DNA of 64,000 bases from positions 4,385 through 68,384 of the forward strand of contig VZTJ01005975.1 of NCBI GenBank assembly GCA_013397795.1. The letters run 5' to 3'. Below are positions 23,147 through 35,205 of this stretch, piece by piece. Under the pieces are notes generated by a model, which saw only the letters and a list, made by a program, of their open reading frames with translations, was not told the DNA's origin and searched no databases. The stretch's first letter is position 1. Every line of letters begins with the position of its first letter. This DNA comes from Orthonyx spaldingii (Eukaryota; Chordata; Aves; Passeriformes; Orthonychidae). The translations under genes and the position numbers were made by a program.

Positions 23147-24916
23147 AGATATTGATGTTTATTGCCGTTACCATTGTGCTTGGCTTGCGGAAGACATTTA
23201 CCAGTCTAGGTCAGAGCACGCAACAGTGATGTAGGAACTTACTTAAATGTAGCAATCTCAAAAACTGTCTGGTATATTCAAAAATGGGAGTGGATGACAC
23301 CCTCTCCCCCGCTGCCCATCTGCTGGGACGGACGCTGTGCCTGGGATAATGCTGTCCTTGTTCTCAGGAACACGGCAGCGCTTTCTCTGGTGGCCGGGGC
23401 TGGGGCCATTCCTCCCGCGCCTCCACACGCACCTGCAGAAAGCCCAGAGATTCCCAATGCCTTTTGCTACTGACACATCCCTTTAAAAAGTCTGTTTAAA
23501 GTCATGGAAGAAGGATAATTTTGAGGACTGAGTGGCAGGATCCAACCTGGTAGGGTTTTAGAAATACTTTGAAATTTGCTCTCGCCCAGTACGCGCATGG
23601 AACGTCATAGACTTTTATGAGAATGTTGGCTTTAGACAACCCAGAGCTCTTCAAAAGTTAAAAAAAAAAAATCAATGATAAAGGCCAGTATCTTTGGCTT
23701 TGACATGTGTACTTGCAGCCTCTTTGTCCAAAATCCAGTGCAGCGCACAAACAGGGGGGTTGTTCCTGGGTCTGTGCCGCTCGGCTGCTGAAGTGTCTTC
23801 TGTAAAATCTGAATGGCAAATGGAAAGGAGGCAAATAAAAGCCAAAAGTGGTCTGTCAGGCAGACTAGGAAGAGAGGGCTCAGGCACAGCATCAGGGCTC
23901 ATCAGGGTAGCAGTGCTCAGCGTATGCTCTTCCCAAAATAGGGACGTGAGCTATCACGGACATGATATGGTGAAAGAGAAACTGAACAGGGAGGGTCCCT
24001 GGTGTGACAGTCCTGAGGACCTCAGTGGGGTGGGACTGGCTGCTTTTTTTGACTGCAGAAATTTTTACCAATACCTAGAGCCCTTGCGTGTCCTGTTTTC
24101 TGTGTTTGAGTAGAGCTGCTGATGCCCTCATTTTGCTGTGGATACCATCCCTGCAGCATCATCTAAGAGATTATAGCTTTAACAAAGAAGAAAAGCAAAT
24201 TGCTCCAGGATGTCCAAAGAAAGCAATCTGTTAGGAATAGGCTTGGAAAAAAGGTGAGGGGAGCAAGTAGATCTCCTGGAGAAATAACCACTAAAGAAAT
24301 ACCTAGCGTGTGATTTTGTTGAGTTTATTTCAAGTAAAAATTAAGAGAGGTCTTCTCCTCTTCTAGAACCACATTCACTTCATTATTAAATTTACCAACA
24401 ATGAGCACCACGTGGTAGAAGGAGCATACCCATCACTGTAATGTTGTTCTTACAAGCCAAGGAATTTGCATGTCCAAACGGGATGTGTATCATAAATAGA
24501 CTGTTTACAGTAGACTTAAATTATATGATGAGCCATATAACAGCAGTGAATATATCGCACCGTGAGCCCTTGCCAACCATGCATGACTACTATTTGCTTC
24601 TCCTCAGGCAGTAAACAAAGTTTTCAGCTGACCTACTGTTTGGTAGAAGTGCACGGAAACAGAGATAAGCAGCGCTGCTCGTAACGCTGTAGTGGAATAA
24701 AATCTGGCATAAATTTGCCTAGAAAGTAAAAGGAATGCATGAAATATTATTTCTTAGTTCACATACAACTCTTCTGCCAGCACGCCATGTAATATTGCAT
24801 TACCAGGAAAAGGGGATTTATTCCTGTTTCTGCAAGGGTTCATACTCCTATCAGGTGGTCAAGGCAATGTATATCATATGAATATCAAATCCTTTTAGAT
24901 GAAGTGTGTGTTAAAT
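23147..24916. other. Intron with no recognisable gene
   Basis: Mixed-composition intron with a poly(A) run near 23659-23670. The part 24300-24900 is AT-rich and repeat-free. Nothing else can be supported. Confidence 0.5.
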
Positions 24917-25340
24917 GACTGGAGCCCCTCTGCTCTGGAGCCAGGCTGGGAGAGCTGGGGGTGTTCAGACTGGAGAAGAGAATGTCCCAGGGAGATCTTA
25001 GAGCTCCTTCCAGTGCTTACAGGGGGCTCCAGGAGAGCTGGAGAGGGACTTGGGACAAGGGCTGGAGGGACAGGACACAGGGAATGGCTTCCCACTGCCA
25101 GAGGGCAGGGGCAGATGGGATATTGGGAAGGAATTTCTGGCTGTGAGGGTGGGGAGGCCCTGGAACTGGTTGCCCAGAGAAGCTGTGGCTGCCCCTGGAT
25201 TCCTGGAAGTGTTCAAGGCCAGGTTGGACAGGGCTTGGAGCAACCTGGGATAGTGGAAGATATCCCTGCCCACAGCAGGGGGGTTGGAACTGGATAGGCT
25301 TTAAGATCCCTTCCAACCCAAACCATTCTGTGATTCTATA
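24917..25340 (+). mobile_element. CR1 retrotransposon 3' region, sense (about 420 bp)
   Basis: It matches the bird CR1 3' part in order: 'gctgggagagctgggggtgt', 'cagactggagaagagaatg', 'ggaggccctggaactggttg', 'gtggctgcccctggattcct', 'aaggccaggttggacagggc', and the terminal 'tccaacccaaaccattctgt' followed by gattctata. It is the longest and best preserved young repeat here. It is 5'-truncated and carries no intact coding region. The wording fits songbird-type CR1 families. Confidence 0.95.
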
Positions 25341-28300
25341 AATATTCTGAACTAATAACCTGAAGAAACACACAAAGGGGATGAATTGCCCCGTATAGTA
25401 TTGGAAAGCCTCGACATTCCCGCTGGATTCAGCAGGACTTGGAGTATCTCTTCCAGCTTTGAGATGAACACTTTAACACAAGGCCAGGAAGGCACATCTG
25501 TCTTCCCAGGATGGACCTAGACTTCACCTACGCTCAAAAACGTGCTGTTTGGGGCTCTGCAGATTTGTATAACACATTTTGGACTAATTTTCCAATGCCT
25601 AATGGGAACGTCGTGCATCCCAGCCGCTTGTTTGTTTGTCTGCCTGCTCCTCGCCTCCCTCCTACCCTATTTATATACGCACACATGCAAAAAATATGAG
25701 AGTTAAAGAAAAATGTCAACCATATGTAACATACATGGAGATTAGTGACAGTAACAGTGAATTCATTGTGGTTTTGGCAGTCAGGACACCATCCAGGCCG
25801 TATTTTAAAGTTTTAGACAAATCCACATGTATTCCAGAGATTGCTGTGGATTTTCAGTATGTGTGGCTCATTAGATACGCAATCTGCCTGCTATTCTCTC
25901 CTGTCACACAAAGCTGATGGCAGCAAACTGGCATCTTGGAGATGTTGGTAGCACTGCAGATTTTAGCATTAATGCCAGCCTTGGGCATCCTGGAGCTCCA
26001 TAGCCTTGTGTGACACGTGCTGGCGGTGAGGGGTGCCGGTGTCCCACGGCTGGGAGATCATGGGGGAGCCTGCAGCAGAGGGCTGCTGCTGCAGTTGCAA
26101 TTCTGGTTTCAAGCAAAATACAATTAAAATCCATATCGTGTCTCCGATCGTTGCCCTTAAAGAAGGAAACTGTGTAAAATTTGGAGCCCTACATTCAGAT
26201 TTTGCTTTTTGTGGTCCATCACAACTACAGCTTTTTTGCATTGTTTTCTTTTAGCACAACTTGAAACTACTTTTTGGGGCACTATAAACCTCTTCTTAAG
26301 TTCATAATTTTTTTGAGATTTTTATGTTCTTCTCAAATTCCTGTAATTTTTTGTGCAAATCTTCACAGCTCCATATCCCTGTGACTCTATCTGTATAGAG
26401 CTATTGCTACCCATCTAATAACCATGTGCAGCATACAAAAGCACGGCTTTGATTCACATAAAAGTGCTAAACTTGCCTAAACCCGTCCGAGTTCAGGCGA
26501 GGCTACGTTCGGCGCGGGGCTGAGTGCTTAAATATAGGTGAAGGCAACTCTGGTCTGCTAATTTCAGCAGAATGTTTCAAACAAAGTGTTACTGTTTAAT
26601 CTGGGCACATGACGGGTGAATGAATGTTTGAATGAAATGACATAATTGTTGGTTAGCCTGTATAATTTGGAGAGCGTTCGCACAAGTTTAACTCTCTCTG
26701 GAGGCAGCGGATCCTCGAGGCAGGAAGGGAAGCGCCTTCCCCAAAGGCAGAGGGTGGCCAAATCCTGGATCCCTTTGCACATACCAACTTTTGGAATGCC
26801 ATGCTGGACTGGCTTTTGGTTCCAGAGTATCATCCTTAGTCCCTCTCCTCACGTCGTGTATGATATTTAATGCGTCATCTTTGTTTTAAACAAACAATAC
26901 ACAAGCTGTTGCTGGCAATGGTGGGAAGCTGGTGGTCCATCTGGAAAGCAGAGAGATAGATGAGGGGAAAAAAGAGAATTAAAACTGTTTAGGGGTGTAT
27001 TTGCATGTGTAAAACCCTGGGATGGGAGAAGGGTGTTTAATAGAGTTTTAAAAAGAAGTTTGAAGATGGGGGGATGCTTTGTCTGTAAAGGAGTCTATCA
27101 ATAATAGACATTATTTGTGTAATAAAATCAGAGGGTTTACTCAAAACAAAGCAAAGCTGAGGGTCCGTACCTTTAAAAAAGTTGTTTATTCATTATTTCT
27201 GCTGCATCAAATCCACTGTAAAATTAACCAATTTTTCCTTGACAAAAGTTCAGGATGGTATAAAATTAACCAATAATATGGCTTATTAATTAAACCAGTG
27301 GCAAAACAGCCATTTGAGCGTAACGGGCTCCGTGGGATGGTTACAAGTCGGGTTTCTGGCTGAGTGCTTCTGTCATTCCCAAAGACAGAGCACCCCACCT
27401 CAGCTCACCACTGCCCAGCATGCAGCCAATCTGCCATTGAAAACCTTGATTATAACCAGAGAAGAGTTCATTGAAACCAGAAGAAGTTACAAAATCATTA
27501 ATCTTTCCTGCCATCTTGGATTCTCTCTCTTGCCAGAATCCAGCCAGATGTTTTGCAGTCACTGCATGCACAGGGCACTGCGATCCTGTTTGCACAACTC
27601 GGGGTTTTTTCTCAATCCTTAGGGATCTTTGCTCCAAAATTATGCATTTTGCCTTTGCTTTGGAGATTCTCCATCACTGCTGAGAGCTTCCTGAAGAACA
27701 GGAGGCACTCTTTCGGCATAAGCTTATTTGTAAATTAAACTCTTTTATGCATGCAGCAGTTTTGCTGCCATCCTTGGGGACCGGGGCTGAGCGTTTTGGG
27801 GAGCAATTCCTTGCAGGAATGCTGAGCATTGCCGCCGTTTCGGGCTTGCCAGGCCTGAGGATGATGTATGGAGCAGGTGGTTGCAATTTAGGGTTCACTG
27901 CCGTTCCTGGGGAAATGGGTGGAAAAAAGGAGGGTTGGGAACAGAGTGAAAAGGCAGCGGGAACAAGGCTGGCATTATCCACGCAGCTCCCAGCCCGAGC
28001 CTGCGCCCTGCGTGGCTCAGAAAGCTGCATCTTCCCCCCTTAAAAAGGACCTCAGTGAATGAACAGGCGAAAGACCTGAGTGAGGAGGTTTTCATAAAAA
28101 AAAAATAAAAATTAAAAATAAAAACCTTAATTGGGGCTCACCGAGCAATCTGACATCGCGGCAAATCCTGCTCCGAAATATATGTGCTCTGCTTTAATGA
28201 CAGCACATAGAGTACTGCTGAGATAGTGGAAAATTTTACAGGGAGTTTTGCTTAAGGAATGGCTTTAACTCAAGTTACCTGTAGAGCCCAGTGTCATATG

Positions 28301-31300
28301 GAAACACTTAGGGAGCTGTGGAAAACTTTCTGAAATACAGTGGAATTTATCTAGCGCAGCATTTCACATAGGGAGGAGGAATATGGATTACAATGGAGTC
28401 AGGAAGGAGCGGGCTACAGTGCTCTTGGAGACGGCCACTCGCAGCCCTGCGACCGCAGATGAAAAGTACATGTGTAACCGGGGGAAGCATTCCTCACCGG
28501 CCCCGTCTGGGATGCATTTATGCTATTTGCCATGCACGTAACCTCGTTATAGAAAACAGAGTCCAATAACCTTAAAAAGATGGACAGTAAAAGAAAAAAA
28601 AAATAAAGGTGCAAGGAAGCAGATCTGCTTCCAGATTTGCACGCCCGGGGCCTGCAATGGGGTAGGAAAGCTGAAATGTGGATCCGGGGGGCCCCCGTTG
28701 CCAGCAGCCTGTGCTCACTGCGGGGATGGTGCTGATGGGGCTGCAGCTCCAAGGTGGAAGAAGGCAGGACAGCCCTGGAACAGTGGGAGCACTGCGTGCC
28801 CTGCAGTCCTGCACGGCCATGGTGCAGCCGGGAGAGCCGGTGTTTGGTGTCATGGGGTGTCCTGAGAGCTGGGCAGGAGAGGGATGGGAGGAAGCAGAGA
28901 TGTTTTCAAGTGCATTTCGTTATATATTTGCTCCCTAAATGCTTATGGCACTGGCCGCCAGAGCATCTGGGCACTTCACAATAATTAAAACTGACAAATC
29001 CATAAACAGTAAACAACAGGCTACCCACTCGGGCAGCCAAAAACCCACTACTGCATAAGCTCAATAGCTGCACCCATCTGCCAAATAAAATCCTCTCCAC
29101 TGCCTCCCCTCGTCTGCACAGGCCAGGACAGAGCCAGGCCCTTCCCCACCATCATCCCCCGGCTGAGCACAGCCTGACCCGTCACCCTCCCTGGGGCGTC
29201 TCCAGGGCTTTGTGCCGGCTTTGGGAGCAGCAAGAGTTTTTTTCTAATTTTTTTTTTCCAAATTTTTTTCCCCACCACAAAGTGGCAAGAAGTAATGACA
29301 CCCTTTTCCTTCTGACTTCTTGGCCCGCTAACCCTTTCGCAACACAATGGGAAGGCAACCGCTCGCACCCAGGGGAGGGGATTTAATGACTAGAAAATAA
29401 AGAGAGAGAATTTACTTGGAAAAACTGTGGAATTAAAAGTTCTGGACAAAACACGCATCACTGATGCATAACATTTTTGTTAATTGGGTCTTAACAGGTT
29501 TGTGACTCAGGCTGTAATTATTTGAGAAATGGGTCACACCAGGCAGTGCCAGCCGCACATCCTGCCGCTGCGGGAACTTTCACCTAGTTGTAAAACCACA
29601 TCTCAACGCGTGTTCCCTCCGCCCCAGCAAAGATCCCGGCCTTCGGAGGAGCCACGGCAGCGTGCCGAGCCCATGGCCTCCGGGATGGGTGTCGGGATGC
29701 TGGAATGCTCCCTGCAGACACCTCCTGGTGTGGGAGAGCTGGGGCAGCCCTGTCCCGCTCCCCGTGCCATGGAGAGGTGTCTTATCCCGTGCCAAACTCT
29801 CTCTCCCTTTCTCCCACGCTGTTGTTTTTACTTCTGATTTTTTCCCCGTGTTTTCCTGACCCGGCAGAGGCACTAAATCTTCCTAGTGCCTCCCTGCCCT
29901 CGTATCGCAGAACAGGCTGCGGGAAGTTGTTGTTTCTTTTTTTTTTTTTGGACTAAAGCGAGATTAATTAAAATATAAAAAATGCACCCAACTGTGGTAA
30001 ATCATTTCTCTTTGCGGAGCGATTGCTCCCTGCTCCATCCACCTCTGCTTTCCTCGGCAGAAGTATCTCCATGCAAGCTGAAGTCTTCTAACGCTCGTAA
30101 AGCACCCGAGATATTATCTCTCTAATTAGCAGCTGGAAAAAAATAAATGAGAGATCAATTAATGCTATAATTATAAACAGTTCCTTTAGATGTGTTGCTT
30201 GTGGTGAACGAAGGCTTACGCCGACAAGAGCCGTGCTGTGATTCTCCTCCCAAAAAGTTGGAGCAGGAACCCCCTCTCCAGCCCCGAGTTGTTCCTGCAC
30301 AGCCCACCCCAGGGTGCTGGGGAGGAGTTTGGGGGGGCTCCCACATCCAAGGACAGCATTTTTCCTGGTCCTGACTGGCTCTGGGGAGGTGATGGGGTCC
30401 CACGGTGGGGCCAGGGGGGGTTTTGCAGCTCTCTCTTGGTCCTTCCCTGCTCCGGGGTAAGCTGTTTTTCATATATTGTAGCCTGGGAAAGCTGTGTTAC
30501 TGTTAAAAGAGTAACCATATCCCTTTCTGAGCTGTTGCCAAGCAGATGTAGGGTTTTGGAAAGTTCCCAACAAACTTCCACAGCTGATACTTTACCGACT
30601 TGTTCCTTCTCCCATCCCTCTACTTGCACCTATTTAAATAACCAAAGAACATAATTTGGGGGAGGGAGCGTTGCTCTGCAGCTTCTACTTGTTAAATATA
30701 ATTAATTGAGAGTGACCCGTTAGTCAATTACAGTGTATGGCTTCGAAAAGAAATGGGGAAATATAAAATATTACTGTTTTACCAAAAAAAAAAGCATCTT
30801 ATTTTGTGCTGAAGGAGGACAGAATAATGGAGCAAATCGAGCCCTTTGTGCAATATGGGGCTGCTGCTGCCTTGCAACAGGGCAAATATCTCATTTACTT
30901 TCTTAATAGCAGTTTGTGGGGTGGCTGCAGGAGGAGGAGGAGGAGAAGAAATCAGGAGAAATCCAGGCTTTTCGAAGGCTGGCAGTGATGTGAAACTCGG
31001 TGTCGATGCAGATTCCACTTGCATGTGGTGGAGGGGGCACAACGCAGGGCACTGGAAATGTGGAAAGCTCCCACAAATCATATCTCACAGGAAAGGTTTA
31101 TGGGAGTTCAGAGTATAGCACAGGGGATGGATGTCAGGTTTTCCTACACAATAGAGGGTCTTTTGTTTCCGCGCTGCCTCTTGGCAGCAGCCCCCATGCC
31201 ACTGCTGGTAATTTCCTGTCCATCCTTCGCCGAGTGGCGGGGCTGGAGCAGGGGAGTAGTCCCACGTTTTTGTTTAGACTGTGTTTTTTTAATGCTGAGC

Positions 31301-32359
31301 CTTGTCCTAAGCAGGATATCCCTGTGTATGTTTGGAGTTCCTGAACTTCACTGGAGAAAATTATCCTTAAAAAGCCCCTTGCACAGTGCCGAGTTGCTAA
31401 CTTCTCTCTTGAAAAAAAAACAAACCAACAACAAAAAGCCCAGGTTTAATTGCTTTTGCTTGTGAGAGCTTGTACCTTGCGGCTTAATCCGCCCGTGTCT
31501 CAAACATCCGTCAGTGTTTTCCTTCCACCCAGGGGCTCAGGAGAAAACCAAAAAGCGGAGGCGATTGGATTGGCAGTTTTACTTTTGGTGGCTGGGGGAC
31601 AGTTCAGCAGGACCCAGACCCCACCAGGTGGGACAATGTCTCTCGGTCTCTGTGTGTGCAGAGGGCTCGAGCTCATCCCTGTTTTCCAAAGCATGGATGT
31701 TTTGCAGTCAAAGAAGCTCAAGGGCCTGGCCGACAGTGTTTGGCTGCTGACCAGAGCTGTAGGTTTCTTAGAAAATCTCCAAAATTATGAATCAGCACCT
31801 AGTTTGTTTTTTCCCTGTCTCTCCCAAATGATTTGCTCGGATCGCCCAGACTGCATTTGTTGACACCACACAGTAAAGCCAAAGTAAAAGTAAAAGCAAG
31901 GAGCCCAGTTGTTGGTGTGCACGGAGGAAGCAGGGCGAGCTCCCAGCTGTGGCTCCGTAGAGGAAAATACGGAAAAATGTATCCAGTAAATCCAAAACGG
32001 AGGCGCCTCCATAATAAGTCTCAGTGACGGGACAGCCCTTTGGATTTGAAAAACACCCCTGCATTTTCTGTAAAACTCCCATCCACTTGACGAAACAGCC
32101 AGAGGAACCTCAGGGATGGGGTCTCTTTCTGTTGAGAGCATGGCCCTCGCTGCCATGCCCCGTTATTTAGGTGTAGAACCCCTCTGGATTAGCAGCTGGC
32201 ACAGTGAGCATTCCAGGGCAGCCCGGCCACCTCCGCTCTGCTACGTGGCAATTACCCTCTGCCGGGAGAGCCCGGCTAACGAGGATTGGGAGCAGAGTAG
32301 CGGGGCTGGAGTTGGCCGGGTCGCTCCCAGGAAGCCCTGCGTGGGTTAAGCTGCACGTG
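25341..32359. other. Intron with no recognisable gene; short repeats only
   Basis: About 7 kb without CR1. Notable items are a 14-bp direct repeat containing CCAAT (27219-27274, listed separately), a possible G-quadruplex run near 30383-30420, and homopolymers at 29244-29272 and 29938-29950. Long open frames on both strands (up to about 148 codons) match nothing recognised and lack paired splice sites. Confidence 0.5.
27219..27274 (+). repeat. 14-bp direct repeat carrying CCAAT boxes
   Basis: TAAAATTAACCAAT occurs at 27219-27232 and exactly again at 27261-27274, start-to-start distance 42 bp (about four helical turns). Each copy ends in a CCAAT box (NF-Y type) overlapping an ATTAAC half-site of HNF1/homeodomain type. 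Confidence 0.75.
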
Positions 32360-32693
32360 CTGTGTGGTGCTATATGATGCTGTGTGGCACCATACACAGC
32401 TGTATGGCACTGTGCAGTGCTATTTGATGCTGTACGGTGCTGTGTGGGGCTGTATGGTGCTGTGCAGTGCTGTAAATGTACAGTGCAGCATTACCTACAG
32501 TGCTACACTTTGTTGTAGGGCGCTATAGGATGTTGTCCGGCGCTACACAGTGTTGTACAGTGCTACAGGATGCTGCACAGTGCTACACAACATTGTACAG
32601 TGCTGTAAATGTACAGTGCTACACTACCTACAGTGCTACACATTGTTGTAGGGTGCTATAGGATGTTGTACGGTGCTACACGGTGTTGTACGG
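32360..32693 (+). repeat. Degenerate minisatellite with a 133-bp higher-order repeat
   Basis: The region is built from about 10-12-bp units of the type TGCTGTAYGGTG / GTGCTACACAGT. Within it 'tgctgtaaatgtacagtgc' starts at 32468 and again at 32601. The following ~93 bp align without gaps, giving a higher-order period of 133 bp. Scattered differences between copies (cggcgct/cggtgct) show it is not a simple assembly duplication. Confidence 0.9.
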
Positions 32694-33652
32694 AGCCCTA
32701 CACACTCCCCCGGCTCAGGCATTCTTCTGGGTAACCTGATCTTACTTCTGTCTGCTTTCAACAGATAGGCGAGGTGAAGTTATGTTAAACATGTCGCAGT
32801 AAGTTTGATTCGCACCGCTCCGGTCTGGTTTTCTTCCTTGATTAGCTTTAATCAAACCTTCTGTGTTACATGACCTTAATAAAGCTATTTTTCCTGACAA
32901 GCAAAGACCGTCTTAACAAGCAAAGCTCATCTGGCCTGAAACTAAAGCCAAGTCAAGATGGTGTTTTAGGTCCTCATTAAAGTCCACAGCGTGAAGCGAG
33001 AGGGAAAATGATGGAATGGTGCTCCACCAAACCATCTCTCCTTTACATTTAATTAGAGGAATTATACGCAACCCAGTAGATGCCTTGGGAAAGCAATCAC
33101 CAGTGGGTTTGTAAAGAGCCCAGCAGTATAAAAGCGGGCAGCTCCAGCTTTGGCAAAGGGCAAATTAACACCAGGAGCTGGGTGGACTTTGGGATCAACC
33201 GGGAAAACAAAATAATCACATGGTGTTAATATGAAAAGAGCTCAGAAGCCGCCCGTCCCTGCTCGGGAGCTCCCATGGGCAGCGCGCAGCGACCCTGCAG
33301 TGCTTGGGAGGGAGAGTTTGCAGGCGCCGGGTGTTTGTTCCCCCCTCAGCCCTTCCCTTCGGTTACTGCTGACTCACGCAGGTTGGGAGAACGATCGAGC
33401 GAGGCGAGGAGCCGAAGGAAAAGCCCCGGCGGGGAGCGATGCCATGGGGCTTGGCAGTGGGTGAGGAAATCAGCCACATGCAGACAAAATGCGGTCAAGC
33501 AGCCGCCCCACGCAGAGGATGTCCCTTACGCTCATTAGCATTGTGTTTGGAGCAGAGCTTATCAAAAAGCAGCCAACAGACAGAATCTGTGGTTTGCGCT
33601 TTCTGGCGTTCCCTTTTTTCCCCCCTACTCTCTTGTTTTCCTCTTTTTTTTT
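32694..33652. other. Intron with TATA-like site and CpG-rich segment
   Basis: It contains TATAAAAG at 33127-33134 and a CpG-rich stretch at about 33245-33450 (agcgcgcagcgacc, gatcgagcgaggcgagg, ccccggcggggagcg). Open frames in the CpG-rich part are unrecognised. The segment ends in an assembly gap. Confidence 0.4.
33127..33134 (+). promoter_or_regulatory. Consensus TATA box (TATAAAAG)
   Basis: A perfect TATAAAAG followed by GC-rich sequence (cgggcagctcc), the classic arrangement for a core promoter. If used, transcription would start near 33157-33165. No first exon, start codon or donor can be assigned, so it may be fortuitous. Confidence 0.25.
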
Positions 33653-33693
33653 NNNNNNNNNNNNNNNNNNNNNNNNNNNNNNNNNNNNNNNNN
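33653..33693. other. Assembly gap (41 N)
   Basis: Run of N directly after a pyrimidine/T homopolymer (ctcttttttttt). True length unknown. Peptides read across it contain undefined residues and are meaningless. Confidence 1.
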
Positions 33694-34532
33694 CCAGAGG
33701 GTTTCTAAAGGGATGTAATCCACTCTGTTTTTATTGCTGTTGCCTCTGGACATGCTGCAGCTCCAGCCAGCAGTTATTCCAGCCTCTCCAGCCTCCCTGT
33801 GAAGGTCTGTGCTGTGGCTGCTACGAAACTGTAAACCACAGGGCTTCCTTAACCCTTTGCTTTCTGCAGCTGCCCGGAGCAGGAGGATAAAGGGCCCTTC
33901 CAAAACCTGAACCCCTTGGGGCTTTCTCTCAGCTCCCCAAAATGTATTTTTGCACATTGATGGCTGTTCCCTGCAAAGCTGAGGGGTTGTGGATCTGCTG
34001 GCTGAGAGGAGACCCTCAGTGCTGCTGTCCCACAGGCTCCCTTGTGCAAATCCCAGTGGGCTCCGTGGATGCCCCTAATCCATCAATTTGGCCAAATGCA
34101 GCCAGAGTCCTTTCCTTGTGGCCAGAAGTCCATGGGTACGGCCTTAGGTGGGGAAGGGGTCCGAGGCTGTTCCCCCATCCCACTTGGCAGCTTCAGTGGG
34201 ATTAGGGAATCTCTGCATCCCCCAGTGCCAACATCACTGTGACTTGTGAACCTGCCATCTCTCTACATCTACTACAGACATCATGCCCAGCACCATCCAT
34301 TATCGTCATCCCCACTATTTCATCCTTTTCTCTCTTGGGAACACACACATCTTGCTGCAATACAGTCAGAGCTGCCTTGGGTGCACAACTGCATTTGCAA
34401 AATGCTGTCATGGCTGTGCATGTCCCTTTCTTTCCTCTACATCTCCCCATCTCCCAGGGATGTTTGTCCCACTGCTCTCTGTGAGCCCATGGGTGAGTGC
34501 TGACCTTCCCTGCCTCAATCCCACTGAAATTC
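33694..34532. other. Intron with no recognisable gene
   Basis: Fairly GC-balanced intron between the gap and a CR1 copy. An antisense open frame of 169 codons (34202-34711) runs into the CR1 copy and is not a gene. Confidence 0.5.
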
Positions 34533-34857
34533 ACGGAATCACAGAATGGTTTTGGTTGGAAGGGAACTAAAAGCCCATCCAGTCCCACCTGCTGCCATGG
34601 GCAGGGACACCTTCCACTATTACAGGTTGCTCCAAGCCCCATCCAACTTGGCCTTGGATACTTCCAGGGATGGGGCAGCCACAGCTTCTCTGGGCACCCC
34701 TGTGCCAGCACCTCACCACCCTCAAAGGGAAGAATTTTTTCCTAATAATCTAATCCAAACCTGCCCTCTTCAGTTAAAGCCATTCCCCCTTGTTCTGTCA
34801 CTCCATGCCCTGTAAACAGCCCCTCTTTGCTCAATCAATTCTTTCCTCTCTTGTCCA
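34533..34857 (-). mobile_element. CR1 retrotransposon 3' region, antisense
   Basis: On the + strand it begins with the reversed CR1 tail (ggaatcacagaatggttttg) and continues 'aagcccatccagtcccacct', 'ccatgggcagggacaccttc', 'aggttgctccaagccccatc', 'cacagcttctctgggcaccc', and the reversed upstream part 'ttaaagccattcccccttgt'. It is 5'-truncated and non-coding. The phrase structure is songbird-like. Confidence 0.95.
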
Positions 34858-34954
34858 TGAGGATATTTGGAAATAATCTCCTAAAAAGGCAATCTTAAAA
34901 AGGTCCTGTTGTTACCCATATTTGTACACACGCTTGTGAACGACAGGATTCCTC

Positions 34955-35205
34955 GGGCTTGTCTACACAGGGACAATTGAAATGGATGTGAAATAACTTT
35001 TAAAGTGGATTATCTAAACTGCATTACATCCTCGTGTAGACACTGTCATTTAGAAATGAAACAGCCTTAATTTGGTTTAGCTGAATTTTGCTTTAGCAAT
35101 TTAATAAAGACCCTTTAAAGTCTGAGTGAGGAGTTTACACAGAGATTTAATGCAGTTTAATTAATTCACTTTAAATTCACAATTTTAATTAATTAGAACG
35201 AACTT
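34955..35205. mobile_element. Possible ancient DNA-transposon (hAT-like MITE) remnant
   Basis: It starts GGGCTTGTCTACAC at 34955-34968, like the terminal repeat I recall for reptile MITEs. An inverted GTGTAGAC lies at 35034-35041, followed by 'taatttggtttagctgaatt' and repeated TTTAATTAATT (35156-35166 and 35184-35194), the kind of TTTAA-rich interior those elements have. The right-hand terminal repeat is not visible. The alternative is a conserved homeodomain-site cluster. Confidence 0.4.

Noticed and set aside
24899..25373. Several overlapping open frames on both strands (up to 132 codons)
   Set aside because: They fall inside the CR1 3' region, which is GC-rich and stop-poor but not coding.
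32360..32693. CRISPR-like regular repeat spacing
   Set aside because: The units are degenerate and contiguous without unique spacers; it is a vertebrate minisatellite.
33439..33957. Open frames containing undefined residues
   Set aside because: They run across the 41-N assembly gap, so the reading frame is not real evidence.
34202..34711. 169-codon open frame on the minus strand
   Set aside because: The first third of the frame is the sense-strand reading of the CR1 3' non-coding region at 34533-34857; the rest is unique intron without homology.
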